A stretch of 64,000 nt of DNA from Prevotella sp. (GTDB lineage Bacteria > Bacteroidota > Bacteroidia > Bacteroidales > Bacteroidaceae): positions 1 through 64,000 of the forward strand of contig JAFQQY010000002.1 in assembly GCA_017410365.1 (NCBI GenBank), read 5' to 3'. Made by a program: the position numbers and the translations under genes. The notes under the pieces are model-generated. The model was not told where the DNA came from. It did no database searches and saw only the letters and a list, made by a program, of their open reading frames with translations. Within the stretch, counting starts at the first letter, position 1, and each line of letters begins with the position of its first letter. Below are positions 63,249 to 64,000 of this stretch, one piece after another.

Positions 63249-63665
63249 TCAGAATCTTACGGTTCTGGTTCCATCTTCATTCTCTGTAATTGTTACACGG
63301 ACGGCATCCTCTGGCAACAGTTCTTCTACCAGCTCCGGCCATTCAACAAAACATGTGGCGCCACTATAAAAATAGTCTTCATAGCCCATGTCATAGACTT
63401 CTTCAAGTTTCTTTATACGATAGAAATCAAAGTGGTAAATCAATTCGCCCGACGTTTCAGATCGGTACTCATTGACAATGGCAAAAGTCGGTGATGTAAC
63501 AACATCCTCTACACCCAGTTCCTCGCATATTGCCTTGACAAAGGTTGTCTTGCCGGCACCCATACCACCATAGAATGCGAACACGCTGCCTTCGCCCATC
63601 TTGCTGATAAACTGACGTGCAGATTCGCGTATGCCTTCTAAATTGTTTATTATTATCTCTGTCAT
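63249..63665 (-). CDS. tsaE: tRNA t6A modification ATPase TsaE
   Basis: A 138-residue protein with the P-loop YGGMGAGKTTFVKAI (about residues 33-47), SPTFAIVNEY and the C-terminal CFVEWPELVEELLP. It hydrolyses ATP to support TsaB/TsaD in making t6A37 in ANN-decoding tRNAs. It follows porX by about 37 bp. Confidence 0.95.
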   Translation of the reverse strand: MTEIIINNLEGIRESARQFISKMGEGSVFAFYGGMGAGKTTFVKAICEELGVEDVVTSPTFAIVNEYRSETSGELIYHFDFYRIKKLEEVYDMGYEDYFYSGATCFVEWPELVEELLPEDAVRVTITENEDGTRTVRF

Positions 63666-63702
63666 TATAATGCTTAATTATTTCAATTCTTCAACTTGTC
63701 AT

Positions 63703-64000
63703 TTATCTTTTCTTTCCTGTCATGGTTATTATCGGAACTATCATTTCTTCCATTGATATGCCTCCATGCTGGAAAGTATCCTTATAATAAGACACGTAGT
63801 AGTTGTAATTATTGGGATATGCAAAAAAATCATCGCCTGTAGCAAACACGTAGCTTGTACTTAGGTTTGGCGCTGGCAACAGAGCTTTGCCTGGTTCCTT
63901 AATCACAAAGAGGTCTTTGCTGTCGTAAGCGAGATTCTTGCCCAACTTATATCTTAGATTGGTATTTGTATTACGATCGCCAATAATCTTAACCGGCTTA
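63703..64000 (-). CDS. porX: PorX, T9SS response regulator (C-terminal part)
   Basis: The frame is open to the window edge, so this is only the last ~98 residues. They read KPVKIIGDRNTNTNLRY, then KLGKNLAYDSKDLFVI and PNLSTSYVFATGDDFFAYPNNYN, with GGISMEEMIVPI near the end: the C-terminal part of the PglZ/alkaline-phosphatase-like domain of PorX. PorX is a CheY-like two-component regulator of the type IX secretion system. The receiver domain lies outside the window. An apparent start at 63945 is a TTG codon inside the frame. Confidence 0.9.
   Translation of the reverse strand, partial: KPVKIIGDRNTNTNLRYKLGKNLAYDSKDLFVIKEPGKALLPAPNLSTSYVFATGDDFFAYPNNYNYYVSYYKDTFQHGGISMEEMIVPIITMTGKKR

Overview
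The window looks like a chromosomal segment of a Bacteroidales bacterium, most likely Prevotella or a close relative (Segatella, Hallella and similar). The evidence is the Bacteroidetes -7 promoter hexamer/octamer TAnnTTTG in front of many genes, A-rich leaders instead of strong Shine-Dalgarno sites, a MurF-alanine racemase fusion, a bifunctional fucokinase/GDP-fucose pyrophosphorylase (FKP), the C-terminus of the type IX secretion regulator PorX at the right edge, and many families restricted to this phylum (GSCFA, DUF3098, DUF4834, DUF6057, DUF1599, BT_3928-type DoxX). No rRNA, tRNA, CRISPR array, transposase or prophage was recognised.

Layout. 0-6.2 kb is accessory: a secreted FISUMP/T9SS-like pair, a RelE-type toxin-antitoxin pair, about 950 bp of repeat-rich DNA and an orphan AAA+ (DUF4143) ATPase with a 33-bp triple repeat upstream. 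6.2-16.3 kb (minus) holds a hexuronate-type MFS transporter and a run YfhO - FKP - GSCFA - MurF/Alr. 16.4-21.1 kb (plus) holds a DUF6057 membrane protein, a TolB-like lipoprotein with a CxxCH haem-type motif, and the methyl-cycle pair mtnN-luxS. 21.2-22.6 kb is a small AT-rich insert (cysteine-containing protein, GIY-YIG protein). 22.6-31.1 kb (minus) is mostly housekeeping: typA, rpsO, a GH28 pectinase, then ftsX-DUF3098-uppP-truB-queA-folK. 31.2-41.1 kb holds a radical SAM protein, a MaoC-like protein, lpxA, a complete RND efflux operon and a CCA-adding/HD enzyme. 41.2-48.8 kb is a housekeeping plus-strand run, including an unusual in-frame fusion of a DoxX-type membrane protein with triosephosphate isomerase, then folE, yraN, birA and pyrH, with tadA opposed. 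48.8-55.6 kb is a second accessory region: gene fragments, a DUF4932 HExxH protein, lipoproteins and outer-membrane beta-barrels. 55.6-64 kb holds GH43, the phosphatidylethanolamine pair pssA-psd, dnaE, trxA, tsaE and the porX end.

The most unusual signal is non-coding. Six intergenic arrays (150-232, 4568-4650, 21183-21265, 49111-49171, 50833-50915, 52079-52139) all have the same geometry: 17-bp units, often palindromic, separated by 5 variable bases, giving an exact 22-bp period with 3 or 4 units (four-unit arrays are all exactly 83 bp). The unit sequence differs between arrays, so geometry is conserved where sequence is not. Two of the families occur once in each accessory region, together with two further shared repeats (a hairpin-rich block of about 200 bp and an element starting CATACATCCTACATTTTT). 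I do not recognise this class from established knowledge. Other repeat layers include 7-, 8- and 9-bp microsatellites that begin at or next to stop codons, and a promoter region of about 90 bp duplicated in front of two secreted/outer-membrane genes.

Functional links are mostly conventional: MurF/Alr, UppP and FtsX serve cell-wall growth; FKP supplies GDP-fucose for surface glycans; LpxA starts lipid A; PssA and Psd make phosphatidylethanolamine; MtnN and LuxS recycle S-adenosylhomocysteine and form AI-2 precursor; the GH28 pectinase, GH43 enzyme and ExuT-like transporter fit a plant-polysaccharide diet.
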